Source of the DNA: Sipunculus nudus
Taxonomy: Eukaryota > Annelida > Sipuncula > Golfingiida > Sipunculidae
Assembly: GCA_026874595.1 (NCBI GenBank)
Contig: CM049315.1
Coordinates: 17,011,664 to 17,075,663, forward strand
Direction of reading: 5' to 3'
DNA: 64,000 nt
Each line of letters starts with the position of its first letter. The stretch's first letter is position 1. Under the pieces are notes generated by a model. The model was not told the origin of the DNA. It searched no databases and was given only the letters and a program-made list of their open reading frames with translations. The position numbers and the translations under genes are program-made. Of this stretch, positions 25,501 through 40,500 are shown one piece after another.

Positions 25501-28500
25501 CTATAAAAATGGAATTTTCAGTGTGAAATTTTAATTTGCTGAGGAAGTCATGTGGACTCAAATTATAATTACTGACAATTTCAGTGGGTCATATTTAAAA
25601 TCATTTTCATATAAAATTTAAATAGCATGTTTATCATACCTTTTGTTGATGAAGTCAATGCTCAATAACCTTAATTGAATGTTTGTCATATTTTTGTAGG
25701 ACCTCCCCCTGGGCCCCGCCCCATGGGACCTCACATGAGGGGACCGCCACCCCCACCCCAGAGGCCACCAGGACCCCCCATGAGGATGGACCGCCCTCCA
25801 CCAAACCAGCAAAGACTCCCTCCACCAAACATGCCCCAACAGATCAGAGGACCCAGGCATATGGGTAATATGGCTGTCCATAGTAATATTAATCAACATT
25901 TCTTACTGTGAAACATGTCAGTAGAAACTTGTGTTAGACCTGTTACCATATTGCTTATTAGCTGTTTAATAATTGTTTTCCAAATCTATTGCATTCTAAT
26001 AGTTTTGCTGTAAAAACTTGAATATTACAGCTGGAGCTTTATTGGGAATGATGTAGATAGTAGTGATCTTTAATAAGACACATGTATCTTATCTATTTAC
26101 AACTGTTCATGTTCAGTTAAAATTGTCAAAAAATCACACCTGATATCCTGTTTACTGAAATAGACATTCTGTCCTCTGAGATGTTTAGATAACCAAGCAG
26201 TGTACTAGTATATCACGGGCGTTGAATTCATTATAATTGGGACAATTGTCTGCAGTCATGTATCTACCAGTAAAAAAAATTATTTGTATCCGCCAAAACG
26301 AAGTTTTGCGGATACTATGTTTTTGACCGGGTTCCGCCGCCGCCGCGGTGTTCCTTTTCGGAGAACTCCTCTGAGACTGAATTATCTGATCACATGTGAA
26401 CTGGTGCCTAACCAAGTGACCTTGACCTCTGACCTTTCCTCTCTGCCCAGCGTCCGTTTGTGCGTCTGTTTCCACACATAAACCCACATATCTCGGGAAC
26501 GGTTTAACCGATCAGGAAAAAAATTTACAAAAATGTAGCCCTGGGATAGCTTTATAACATACACAAAAAAGGTGGCGCCACCTGCAACCATGTTTGCACA
26601 GTGTCCATCTGTTCATCTGCCTTGGGTTAAAATCACTCATATCTCTGCAATGGTTTGACCAAATTACCTGAAATTCGACATGCATATACATCCAGTATAG
26701 CTTTCTTGATTTTATGACAGGTGGCGCCACCTACCTTCACGTTAACGCTGCAGACATCCAAGCTCATATCTTGGGAACCTTTTGACCGATCAGGAAAAAG
26801 ATTTTACACAAATCTCTGCAGTGGTTTGACTAATTCACCTAAAATTCAGCATGCGTATACATCCTAGATAGCTTTCTTGATTTTATGACAGGTGGCTCCA
26901 CCTACATTCACGTTAAAGCTGCAGACATCCAAGCTCATATCTCGGGAACCATTTGACCGATCAGGAAAAAAAATTTACACAAATGTAGCCCTTGGATAGC
27001 TTTATAACATACACAAAATTGGTGGCGCCACCTGCTGCCATTTTCGCACAGCGTCCATCTGTTTGTCTGCCTTGGGTTAAAATCACTCATATCTCTGCAA
27101 TGGTTTGACCAAATTATCTGAAATTCGACATGCATATACATCCAGTATAGCTTTCTTGATTTTATGACAGGTGGTGCCACCTACCTTCACGTTAACGCTG
27201 CAGACATCCAAGCTCATATCTTGGGAACCGTTTGACCGATCAGGAAAAAGATTTTACACAAATGTAGCCCTTGGATAGCTTTATAACATACACTAAAATG
27301 GTGGCGCCACCTGCAGCCATTTTCGCACAGTGTCCATCTGTTTTTCTGCCGTGGGTTTAAATCACTCATATCTCTGCAGTGGTTTGACCAAATTACCTGA
27401 AATTCGACATGCGTATACATCTGGCATAGCTTTCTTGATTTTATGACAGGTGGTGCCACCTTCTTTCGCTTTCATGCTGCAGACTTTAATGCTTATATCT
27501 CCAGACTCGTTTGACCAATCAGGAAAAAAAAATTACACAAATGTAGCCCTTGGATATCTTTATAACATACACAAAAATGGTGGCGCCACCTGCAGCCATT
27601 TTTGCACAGCGTCCATCTGTTTGTCTGCTGTGGGATAAAATCACTCATATCTCTGCAGTGGTTTGACTTTTCCACATGAAATTTCGCATGTGTATACATC
27701 TTGGATAGTTTCTCCTTCAAATAACAGGTGGCGCCACCTACAATCATGTTTATGTGATTTGTGTTTCCCCTTGCCACTCAATCCATGCCTCACTTCACCC
27801 GTCCTTCTCTGATTTTGGCGGATACACGTAGTCGCTTGTCAACTACCCGTATTCTAGTTTCTAACACACTTTGGTATATTAGGTGTTTCTCATTTGCAAC
27901 AAAGTAGTATACCAAGCCAAATAGTAAAGGACTGTCAGCATCATTATCATCAGTGTTTTTAGTGTTTGCTCTTTGTACCTTTTCAATATTTTTTTAAACC
28001 TTGCCTTTTCCTGTACAATTGAACCATACTTAGATCATGCATAAAGAAACTCTGGCAGTGCAATACCTGATGGATTATTTGAATGGTAAATTTAGGGAGT
28101 AGTATTATATTTTCTTGGTGTATATGCAAAAATAAATATTTTATGTTGAAGGTCCCGGGCCAGGCCGCTTCTCACCAGGTCGTCAGATGAGACGCACCCC
28201 TCCTCCCCCGGGCACAGGTCCACCCCCAGGCAGTACAGGACCACCGCCCCTTCCACCTCAACAGATGCCTCCCATAGATGTACACACCAGACCACCTCCT
28301 CCCTTCCCAGGGCCAAGTAAGTTTTATGCTGGTAATATTTTGAAAACTTCTTTATAGGAAATTTGTGATAAAATTTCACACATTTCTAATAACCTAAAAT
28401 GCATGGAGTTCATTCCTTCCTTAGTTACACTTTCTTTACTGTCACATAAGAATCTGCATGAAATGGACACTTAAATTGTACTGTTGGAAAACTTTGCCTT

Positions 28501-31500
28501 TAACAGTGCTCTCAGGAATGCAGGGGTAAGTGTCTGTGACTCTCAAAAGATCACTCGGATGCTTGGTTTGGGGGTTCTTTGTCTGTTGGAACGAGAAGAT
28601 CAAAGTTAGCTCCTCTGGCAGTCACTGACCATTGAGGACCAACTCAGAAACCAGTAAATTGTGTAAATAGTGTCCTGACAGTAAAAGCTGCCCATCCACC
28701 TACCTTTTGAAAAAGAGTTTATGTGATTTTTGGCTTCCTCTGTGTATATATTAATGATCTAAAGCTAATTCTGGTTATGAAAATATTTTATAACGCCTCT
28801 GTGAAGGATGTATGAACTTGTTTATCAACAAAGTGTTTGTAAACACAGCAGTGTTGACCAATGGGTGAAACATGGAACCTAATGTGGTAGGTTGCATTTA
28901 TGCAGAGGTAGAAAGGTCACCTGCTGCAAAAGGCCATTTGCAAAGCTCTGGCTTATCTGACCTGCCGCCAGAAGACCTTGTTGAATTTGTTTTATTTTGG
29001 TGGGCCCCCATGTATTATAAACACGTGATATAAATAAAACCAGCAGCCTAGATGCGGTGATATCCATGTTTTCCAGCATATTTTCATAAAAAGTTCCAAG
29101 GGATTACCTTTTGTTTATAAAGGTCAGATGGGTGATTAGGTAGGCTCCTTTAACCTTTAGATTACACTTTAATCAAATAATCATATATTGACATAAAATC
29201 TTATCATAATATAAAAATGAAGTAAAATAAAAAAATCAGTTTTACAAATCATTTAAATTTTTACACAGATCACCTTTTCCTCCTATTGACAGCCATGTTT
29301 TGAAAAACCAAGTAGAATGCCACATGTTGCACTTTAGCTGCAGTTTCACCTTCAGTCATATCTGGGTTGACTGCCTCTGCTGATCCAGAATGTCATTTGA
29401 TATTTTCTTTGCAGATCATTTCAGAGAAGAACCTTACAATCCTGAAGCTCCAGCATTAGAGAAACCCAGGGGGTCTTACTGGGGCAACCCTCCAACCACT
29501 GAGTCGCGCCCCCACCACCCTCCCCCTCCCCGTCAGCGAGATCTAGTCACCGTACCAACACTACCAGATACTACAGTCAAAGGTCAGTGTTCTAGACTAG
29601 ATCCTGCTTTTCATATTCCTGCTTAACAAGAAATTCCATTCATTGCTCATATTAATTGTGCTTCAATAAAAGCATTGATTTCCACAATTATTTAAGGATA
29701 CTGTACATAGGTATAATTATAGATAAAATACCATAAATTTTTTGGTGACATAGAGCAAAATGAAATGGTTTTTTTTTTCTGGAACTTCTCTTGGATTTCG
29801 GAAAGGGAAATGTTGTTGTACAAGCAGTTAAGTCTTTATTAGTGCTGGATATTTAATTAAGACATTTTTAATGTGGATATAAGTATTTATTTAATATGTG
29901 ATTGGTTTTTGATTTTTGTCAAAAATTATTAGTACATGTTCAGTCCAATGATATATTGATAGGAGAAGTTCTAATGTAAAGCTGTCAGTAAAATGTCTAA
30001 ATCTGTATTGTACGAATGATAAAATTTTCATAAAGAATTAACATAACAGTTTGATAAATATATCTAAAACTGGTCAAAGTGGAAGCATAGTAAAATAATT
30101 GGCCTGGATATCGATTTTCTTTAACTTGTCCGCTTTGTGTTTACTCATCATCATATCAAACACTCTGTGTCTATGGCATGACTATTCATATGCTTTGTGA
30201 ACATATTTTGTTTTCATCTACAGAAACAGAACCCACCACCACCACACGAACAGTGGTGGCATCTGATGATATACGGTCCAGGACAGGTGTCAGTGGCCCA
30301 CCCCAGTTCCCTCCCCGAATACAGCACGACATCCACCCAGCAGCCCCACACCACCAGCAGAGGCACCAGGGCTTCGACTTCAAGAGGCTGGGTAAGCCAT
30401 GTTACAGACAAATACTCCATTCCAGCAATAATTGTATTTCATAATTGATCAATATAAAAATACATTAATGAGAAAAAATGCCTGTAGACCCATATATTGG
30501 AATGGAGTATTGATTGAATTTTCAGAAAGGGAGCATGAGATGCCATCCGGATTAAACAGAGAATTAAAAATGAAATATAATTATGAAAGGAGTATCTAGA
30601 TTTTATAGCTGCAAATTTGCTATTCCTCCTCTCACAGAATTTGCAGATGAAAAGTTCTTAGGATTACACAATGATTGATACACAGACAACTTATTGTCTT
30701 AAGCAATGTAGTCTTTGAAGAGTAAGTTACAAACTAATATGTATATATGAAATGAAATAAAATAAGCCCTTGCTATCATAGTCATACATGAAGATATTCA
30801 TTAACTGAATTGTTCTTTTAAAAGTTATTTTATTTTACATCTTCAGGTCCTAAAAGGAATTTTAACAACAGTACTAATGCTACATTAGAAGTACGCAAAG
30901 TTCCCAAGGACATGAACAATATTCTCAAGCTCAATGAACACTTCAGCAAGTTTGGCACAATAGTCAACCTTCAGGTAAGTACTTACAAATAAAGTTACAA
31001 TTACACTGAGCTGTTTATAAAGACTTCTCTGCAGTCTGCCCACTGTTGCTTCTTGATTCTGTAAAACAAAACCAGTAATATACATTTATATGGCTGTAAC
31101 AGCTCTGACCATCATTATACTCAGACTGACTGGTTGTTGGGTCCTCAGTCTTTGCCATCAGAGGTGTTAAACTTGCAATTATTAAGATGATAAAAGTTGG
31201 TGGCTAAGATTGACTGCAGATGAGTTTATCTGTATGAAACCTTAATTATAACTTTTTCAAATTGTTGTACGAACTATGCAGAACTTTTTGACTATGTATC
31301 TCATAGTTCTTTTTGTGTTCTTTTAGTTGCACTTTCCCCCATATCACTATGTCTATAAGGATTACTGAGGGTGAGGGGTAAAGGCTTCAGATGCTGATCA
31401 TATGAATGACTTCGTTCTTAAATTAAATAATTTTACTTTTAACTTTAAGAGCAAGAGAATTAAGAATTGTTCAGTCTTTCAAGGCTTGGTGACCGCAAAC

Positions 31501-34500
31501 ATAGCATTGATATGTGTATTTCTGTACAGGTGTGTTACGAGGGGAGTCCTGATGCTGCTGTTGTGACATTCTCCAGCCATGAAGAGGCTAACGCTGCTTA
31601 CCGCAGCAGTGAACCAGTGTTTAATAATCGCTTTGTCAAGGTTTTCTGGCATAATAAGGAAAAGGGTCAGGAACGAGAACAGCAATCACAGGTATGTGAG
31701 GCTTACAAAATAAGATAGATTTAAAACAATAAGAGTTTGCCACTGTATAGCTTATTTCCAAGTTTTCAAGATATCTTTAAATGCAACAAGAATAAGATGA
31801 TGTCACCTCATCAGACCTTAAGGTATATGGGAATTCTTAGAATTATCTAAATTAACTCAGGATGTTGGAAGGAATATAAGACTACATTACTTAGACATTC
31901 AGTAACAGTATTTAAGAATGATAAGAAAAGAACAAATAATTTGTATGCAGATTTCAGCCCTTGAACACAAAATGTCAATTGAGTTAATAACTTTACTTAC
32001 ATTTAGCTATACTTTTATAATATAAGCCATTTTCAGACATGGCAAGACACTTCAGTACTAAAAAGTTAAACTGCTCATATTCATAACAAAGGGAATAGGA
32101 GCATATTACTCAGCTGACTTATGTTTAATTCTAATGCCTGTGATTTTACTACTGAAGCCTTTTGGTAGTTGTCATATTTGATGATTTGTACTTTAAGACT
32201 GTTGTTTTGTCGAGGCTGAGACTGCACCAGCATTTTACTGTTTTTCTATTGTACTGACTGTTGCATTTTCCAGGGTCAGGCTGCAGCAGTTCTCGAGCAG
32301 AAGAAATCCATTAAGGACCGTCTTGGGGATATCCCTCCCGCTCACAAGCTGTCCCTCAACAATATGTCTAAGCTCAAAGCAGTCAAAGAGGAGGTGAGAC
32401 ATCAAATGGGATGTGTAGTTCACACCTGCACCAAATTGACAGTAGTTAGCCACTCAAACAAGTGTATATAATATATATTGTGAAGATTAATCCATTTGTT
32501 TTTTATCAGTTATATTGTGCCAATGTTCATGCCATTTGTAGCTCAGCTGACTGTAGTCACCTAAGCTATAGCAATCACCCATTTTCCATCGTTTGTCCAG
32601 TTGTCCGGCCATCTGTCTAACCCAATATCATGGTGACCTTTATTATGAAACCTAGGCTATGGATGGAAAACGTGATTTTGAGCAACCAGACAGGGGGCAT
32701 AAATTGTATCCATTAGGTCTAGAATCTTCTAACATAATATTCAGGGAGGTCCCAGGCAAATGTCCTTGGAAATTAGGCCACTGTGGCTTATATTCTTCAA
32801 CCTACAGGAAAAAGATGTTGTATGAGCACCCTGAATATCAAATGGGCACAAAATGTACGCATTAGGCCTGGAATCATCTAACACAACATCCAGGGAAGTT
32901 CTAGGCAAATCTCTTTGGAAACCTGAAATTAGGCCATTTTACCTAACAGGCTATATTCTGTGTGCTATGAGCCAAAAATATGAATTTGAGCACCCAGACA
33001 GTCAAGGTACAAATTGTATCTATTTTCCTTGGAACCTTCTTTTGTAAAGTCCAAGGAGGTCGTTGACAAGTATCCTTTGAATCAGGTAACTTAATTCATA
33101 TAATACATGTCAAATACAGTCAGATAGGGAACAAATTGGTTCCTTAAGCCCTTAAATCCTCTAACACTACATCCAGGGAGATCTTAGCAAATTCCACTGG
33201 AAACCTACACGTTACAGGCCAAAGACATGATTTGAGCACCTTTAATGTCAGAGGGGTACAAATTGTTTGCATTAGGCCTAGGACCTGGGCAAATCTCCTT
33301 TGATAATTAAATAAGTTCATGGTGACCTATATTCTGCAAGCTAATGGCCAGAAGCATGTTTTTGAGCAGTCAGACAGGGCACAAATTTTATCCATTAGTT
33401 CTAGACCCTTCTGACATAACACTCAGGGAGGTTCTTGGCAAACCTCCTTATAAACATGTTATTAGGTCATAGTGACCTATATTCTGTGAGCTATGGACCA
33501 AAAACATGATTTTGAGCACCCAGACAGACAGGGTACAAATTGTATCCATTTTCCCTGGAACCTGCTTTTGTAAAATCCAGGAGGGGGGTGGGGGTGTCCT
33601 TTGAATCCTGAAATTTATTATTTTCTGTCCGTTTTACAATATAGTAAAATTAGCCATAGGCTATTCTCGCAGAAGATTATTAACATTTATTAAAGAAATG
33701 AACACCCAGTCAAATTCAGCTGAGGGTCATGGCCCATAGGCCACAGTACTTATTCTTTTCCATCTGATTGTCAAATAGTTATTTTCACAGATTCAGGCAA
33801 AACATAACATTCTTGTTACCAGATTACATTATTACATTTATTGTTACAAAACAGAAATGGTAAAAAAGGAGACCATGAACCTGAAAGCTGGGTTGGTTTT
33901 GCTTGTAAACTTTTGTTTTCAGCCAATATTAACTGTTTGTGAAAGACAATACACTTGTGGAAATTAAGTACCTTTAACAATGTTATGTTTACCTTTCAGC
34001 AAGCTGTTGTGGTATCTCCCACTGGTACACTTACAAAAACTGTGTTCAACCCCGGTGCAATACAAGGCAGAGTGCAGCGACTGTCAGCTACTGCTCCGCC
34101 TACTGCTGGTCAGGCCGTTCAGACTGCCAAGAAAAAGCAGGAGCTTATCAAGAAGGTTGGTGTACTTGTAATTACTAATGCTGGGCATTATGCTAATGTA
34201 TCTAAAATAAACTACACAGGTTTATCATATTGATGAAAAAGTGTCAAAATATATCAAAAAGTGTTATTATTTTCTAAAATGCCATGATGTACAAAAGTGC
34301 TGTATACCATACCTTTTTATTTTGACCAACATTTGATAAATAAACAAAAACATATCCAGATTGGTGGAAGTGTTGGAATAAATTAAATGTTACACACTTC
34401 TTTATTGAAAAGGAACTTCAAATTTTTAAACTTATATTTCATCAAACAAAGCTGTTAAAAATAATCACAAGAGGCAGTTACTTAAATAATATATTTCTGC

Positions 34501-37500
34501 CTGTATTTATGATATACAATAACTAGTTCATGTAAAATGTACACAAGTAACATTAATAATTGGGAAATGTCTGATTTTTTCCATATTATATCATTTAAAC
34601 ATGTTTACCATTACATATTTTTAAACCTGTGTGGTATTGAAGAGTAAACCTTGTCACTTTATTGTTATTCTGACTTTATTCTGCATATGCATAACAGTAA
34701 CAAGAACTTGTCTTTGTATATACAGGAAGCCCTGAAGAAGAAAATAGAAATACAGAAGCAAAAACAGCTGCTATTACAAAAACAGATAGAACAGCAGAAG
34801 GTAAGCAGCCATGGTAACAGTAGGTGTAGCCATGGTTACAAGGGGGCTGTCATGGGTACAGGGGTTTGGAGCAGTGGTAATAGTGGGTGCTGCATTGATG
34901 ACAGTGGATGCAGCCATTTAACAATGGGTACAGCCCTGTTAACAGTAGGTGCTGCCTTGGTACCAGAATATACAACCATCAAAGAGCATATATAGCCATG
35001 TTAACAGCATGTGCCACCATGAACTGGACCCTGTCATTATTCTGCTTCAGTCACCGCAAAGGATCTCTGTTTGCTGTACCTGACTTGACCTTCATTGCAA
35101 TTTAGCTATTGAAAATTTGCAGTTTGTATATATATGTTTCAAATGTTTTATATAATGGGATGGCCTCATTTAAGTTGTTTACAATAAATAAACAAGAAAG
35201 GTGCATATGACCTAAAATAACATGTTTCTTCCTTAAAGAAATGTATTTTTTGATACATTGAGCCTATGTATTTGAAGGATGTGTCACTCTGTACCTCTGT
35301 GTTTGGTAAAGTCATTCGAACTGTTCTCAAGGCATCTTGAGCATGAAATAACCTGTCATACATGGCTGTATTTAACTGCTTAGTATTTGCATTATCATGA
35401 ATCACAGTAAAAAATTAACTTGTAGTTTTCAATGATGTTACATATGCATTGCATGGTTTGTTAATTTCTGGATTAAATGATCCTGCTTTCTCATCAAGAA
35501 GCTAATGAAGCAGAGCTTTTACTTCATAATTACATGTTACAGTCAGTGTGTGTTTGTGTTGAATTTCTATCTCCTGCATTTTTTTTCGTTTCCAGGCATT
35601 AATACAGAAGCTGGAGCAGAGTAAAGGGCTCAGTGCAGAAGATAAAGGTTTCTTAATGAAGGTAATATAACACATCAAGAGTGACAATATGTGCTTGAGT
35701 AATTGTACCATGAATTGGCAGGTAACTTTTGAAGTAAAACCGGACTTGTGCCAAGCTCTTAAAGGGGCCTATTTGGATATTTCACGTTCATTAGCTTGAC
35801 GTAATTCCTTTAAATCTTTTGTAAAAATAGGCCTCATCCCACCACACGCAGGCTGTTTGTTTTATTTATATAAAGTGTTTGAAATGTGGGGGGCGTGGGC
35901 GTGGCAGAATAATCCAAACCCATTCAACAGGGACACCTGGCGGCAAATTAGACGAACCAGATTTATGCAAAGGGGTTTTGCAACTGGTGACTTTTCAGCT
36001 TCGGCAGATATACTACCACCTCGGGTGACATTGTTTTTCTGTTTGTCAATATTATCGCATGTACCATGTTTACTAATAGCTTGTAGAAAAACAAGTTCAT
36101 TTATCCATCACAGGAGCACTATGAGAAACTTTACCTACAGTTATTGATATGTATGAAGTACAAGCAAGAAATCACGTTTATTCCACAGAAAACAAAGGTG
36201 AAAAGCTGGTTTAAAACAGCATTGATCATAAAGATATGGAAAACATATCCTTAACATTTTCTTTCAGAAATAGTCCAACTGACAATAATTCACTCTCTTA
36301 ATTTTAACAATGTCAGTAAGACTAAAGATACATACTTCTTCCATTGTAACCTGAACCACAGCTATGTAGGCTTCAGAACAAAGACGGCCCCTAATACCAG
36401 TGAATGGCAGGCAGGCAGGCTCTAGAACAAAGATGTCCCCTAATACCAGTGAATGGCAGGCTCTAGAACAAAGACTAGAACAAAGACAGACCCTTATACC
36501 AGTGAATGCGAGTGGGCCTTGGCTCTGATAAGAAATTCTTCTATCTCAGAATGGAAAAGAATCCTTTTTAATTAAAACAAAATATTTTGGTGATCCAAGT
36601 TACCAGGAAAACTTACAGAATTGTTCCTTGTGTGTTACCCTCACCCTCCACAAAATTTCATCAAAATATGTTTATAACTTACTGAGTAAGGTTGCTTGCA
36701 GAAAAAATGACTATCCTGCCAATCAGGAAAAAACTCACCACTTGGGTAAGGTTTAAATAGATTGAACTGAGTGAGTCCAGTATAAAGCTTATGATAGGAA
36801 AAATAAAACAATGTGTGTCTCTTTCAGACAATAAAGAAGATGGCTGAGAGTATAGAGAAACTGCGGGGTGAACTCACAACCCCAAAAGTCACCACTACCA
36901 ATACCACTACCACAACAACTAAACCAGTACAGGCAGCAGCAGCTAAAACACCACAGCAGGTAACTACAGCCCCCTCCTAGTCTCTAGTTCAGTAATTGCA
37001 AATGCAAAAATTACTTTAAAAAAGAAAAAGTGCTCTACATTTAAGATTCAACCTTTACAAAGTATCATAATTATTAATGCTCTGATTAACATTGGCATAC
37101 CAATTTGACATCTTTAACAATACACTTACTGAAAGTATTATGTACTTTTAAGGCCCCACTCTTTTTAAACACCCGTCATATGACAGGAGGATCATGGTAT
37201 ACCCACCTTCCGACTGTCTGTCCATCTGGGCATTAACTTTTAGTGTCGCCGCAATAATTTACTAGGGCTTTGATGGATTTTCATGAAACTCACCATAACT
37301 ACTTACCCACAGATTATCTTGCCTGAGTTCAATTATGGGCAACATCCAATCATATTTAAAAAGGCCACGGGTCACTAGGCTACTTTTTGGTGTCGCCCAA
37401 ATTACTTATGAAGAAAATGAAGGATTTTGATAAAACTCATCAGAAATGTTAATCAATTAATTTTTTTGCCGAAGTTCAATTTTCAGCAAAATCCATGCAT

Positions 37501-40500
37501 ATATAATGAGGTCAGAGGTCACTGCACTTTGGAGGCACCTTGGTGACTTACTAAAAATCCTATGGATTTTCATGAAACTCATTATATATATTTACCAATA
37601 GAGTTTCTCACCAGAATTACCTTCTCATCAAAATTCTTGCATTTTTGATGAGGTCAGAGGTCATCAGATACACGACTTGTGTATTATGCACGTTTGCTGT
37701 GCTCTTGTTTTCATTATTCAACCAGATATTTTCCATCTATAAATATTCTCAGGATTTAAATATATAAGTTCAGTTGGCCGAGTTACATGGTTGATTTTAA
37801 AAAATAACTTCAGTTGTGAGTTAAGGATGGTTTTATATATTATATATAAAATTTAGATGGCTGAGTTACATGTAATCATAGAATGTGAATGAACATTATA
37901 ATAATATTTATGTATAATGATAAATTACATTTAGACCCAGAGGGAGATTCTGGATGCTGAGCTTGATCTCATGACGAAGGAGAGTGAAGGAGAAGACACG
38001 ACGGAGCTCAAGAGGAGAGTGGCAGAGCTGAGGAGAGAGGTACTTCATCAGTTAAATCTCATGTATCATTCCTATCATGAGCATGGGGTCATATGCCATG
38101 CTTGCTAAAACATCTCAGTAGGGAAAGATTTTTAATATCTCAGACTCCTCAATGTCAGAGGGTTTAGACTAAGAAAAATTTGTTTAATTGAAGTGTATAT
38201 TTATTGTCCCCTGCTTCCTTGGAAGCAACGGGGGATATTGATTTGGGTTTTTCTGTCTGTCTGTCCCTCTGTCCGTCTGTCACTCAGTTTTCATTTCCAT
38301 CCGATAACTTCCATAAATATTATCAGATTTCATTCAAAGTTTGCGTCACTTATTGCTCTCATGCATACCTTGGTTTGTATTGATTTTGGAGTGTCTGTCT
38401 GAAAATTAATTCTCACCAGCTCCAAAACAAAATATCAAATTTTAGACGTATTTCACAACCAAAATTATGACATGTTTAGACATCTTCAGAGCACCATGAA
38501 AACTAAAACAGAGCAAGTTTGACATGTGAAGACATCTTCAGGCCAAAATAAAAACTAAAACACGTTGATAAGACATGCATGAAAGACAAAAAGAGGTGGA
38601 AGCGGGGATGTAAATTCCACATATTTGCTTGTCATGTGTATGATAAAAAAAAACACTTTGTCATGAAAAATTTAAAGCAGTTCTCTCTGCTGTAGACCTA
38701 GATTAAATTCCTATATCATTCATATTAAACAATTTATCAGTTCGTCTTATGTCCACCTGAAACAACTTCCAACACAAGTATGACACATGACAAGTTCTGC
38801 ATGTTGTACAAACCTCATGTGAAGGCATATGCAAATGTGATACTATTTTTCAACATATATGTATTCATATTATTATCATATGCATTTATTTTATGATCTG
38901 TCCATGCATGTACAAAGGGTTTCCACAAGATAGGGAATTTCTTGAATATCAACATTTCAACATTGACTGATGAAAGGGTCACTATTGCTATGGTGTATGC
39001 TGCAGTGTGCTAAGCCTGTTCCATACCCATTGAGTTTTAACAGCCATAATCAAATCCAGTGTAGAAAAATATGCTTTTAAAGATTTAAGAGTTAGGTTTA
39101 AATGTTTTTTTCATTGATAATTATGGCATAGACAAGTTGAAGAAGAAAACTTGTATAAAATGTATTTTGTATTTTTAAATTTATTTATAATTTCTTTCCA
39201 CAGGCTGCTTCACTTGGCCTGTTGACTCCTCGTAGAGGGCGGGGTAGGGGATGGAGAGGTTTATCAAGGGGTCGAGGGCGAGGGATAGCTCACCGAGGCC
39301 CATCAACACTCAGCGTTGATCGGCGTCCCCGAAAGTTACTTGTGACGGGTCATAGTGATGAAGAGAAAGAAGATGTGGTCACTCATTTCCAGGTAAGTTT
39401 CAGACTTGATTTCTATCCCTGTGGTTTATGTGTAATATATGAGATCCTGAGGTAACAGGACAAACATTCTTCTTTACAAATTTGTAAAATTATGTTAAGT
39501 TTTATCTGTTGACTTTAAATATGTCCTTACTATTTCCCTGTGATCAGCTATGAGCCATTCATTATTATGGTTGGATCAGTTTTATGGATTTCTCTTGTAC
39601 TGACAAAATAAGACCTTTAGTGTTTGGTGATTAACATTTTTGGCTAATTTGAGCAACATTGCTTTTGCAAGAACTTAAGTCACCGTACTTGATGTACACA
39701 TTTGCTAGCTGACCCTTTCTGTATTATAATATGCCATTTATCCAACTCTGTTAACTTTTCCCGATGTAATTAATACATTCATGTTATAAATTAACCTCCT
39801 GCTGTTTAATGTGTTGCAGAACTTTGGTGACATCGAGTCAGCGGAGCAAGATGACAAGCTTCCTGGTCTAATTATCACCTTCAGAACCAGACAGGAGGCA
39901 GAAAAAGTAAGTACATCGTCACCACCACCACAATTTAAGTGTATGTCCTGAATACCTCCAGTTCTACTCCTTCTAATACCATATAATATTCCCCTGGTAT
40001 TTGTATACAGCATGTTAGAAAATTTGAGGAATTTTTATCTACATTTGCATGACATATACAGGTACATGCAGGGAAAAACAGCTTAATTATAATTTAAAGG
40101 TTCAGGGCAGTCTCTCCATTCAAATTCCTGGTTATAGGAAAATGCTCTTTGTACCATTCCTGTGACTGCATGTTAAATGTATGGCACTGTGTTTAGGGGA
40201 TACATCTCTAAATTTAGTGCCTGCATAGTTTATTAATGCCTGATTTGATCATAATGAAAATCAGACATGTATACAAATATCTTTGGGCCTAGCAGTGGAT
40301 ATTACTTGTCATCCTGTTCAGCAAGCAACCTGGTGTAGGAGGGATTGTGCACCACTGCTTTGCCCCTTTAATACACATTTTGGTGCAATGCAGATAAATA
40401 AGTTCAAAAACGATTCCGGTGTTCACATGTGCTACTAGTACTAAAGCCAGGGATGTACATTTCTTATTTTAAAAATGTAACAACATGCTGTCACAAGCAT

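Noticed and set aside
26512-27777. A series of minus-strand frames giving similar 72-94-residue peptides
   Set aside because: They are the same frame in successive 279-bp repeat units, with no domain and with stops between units.
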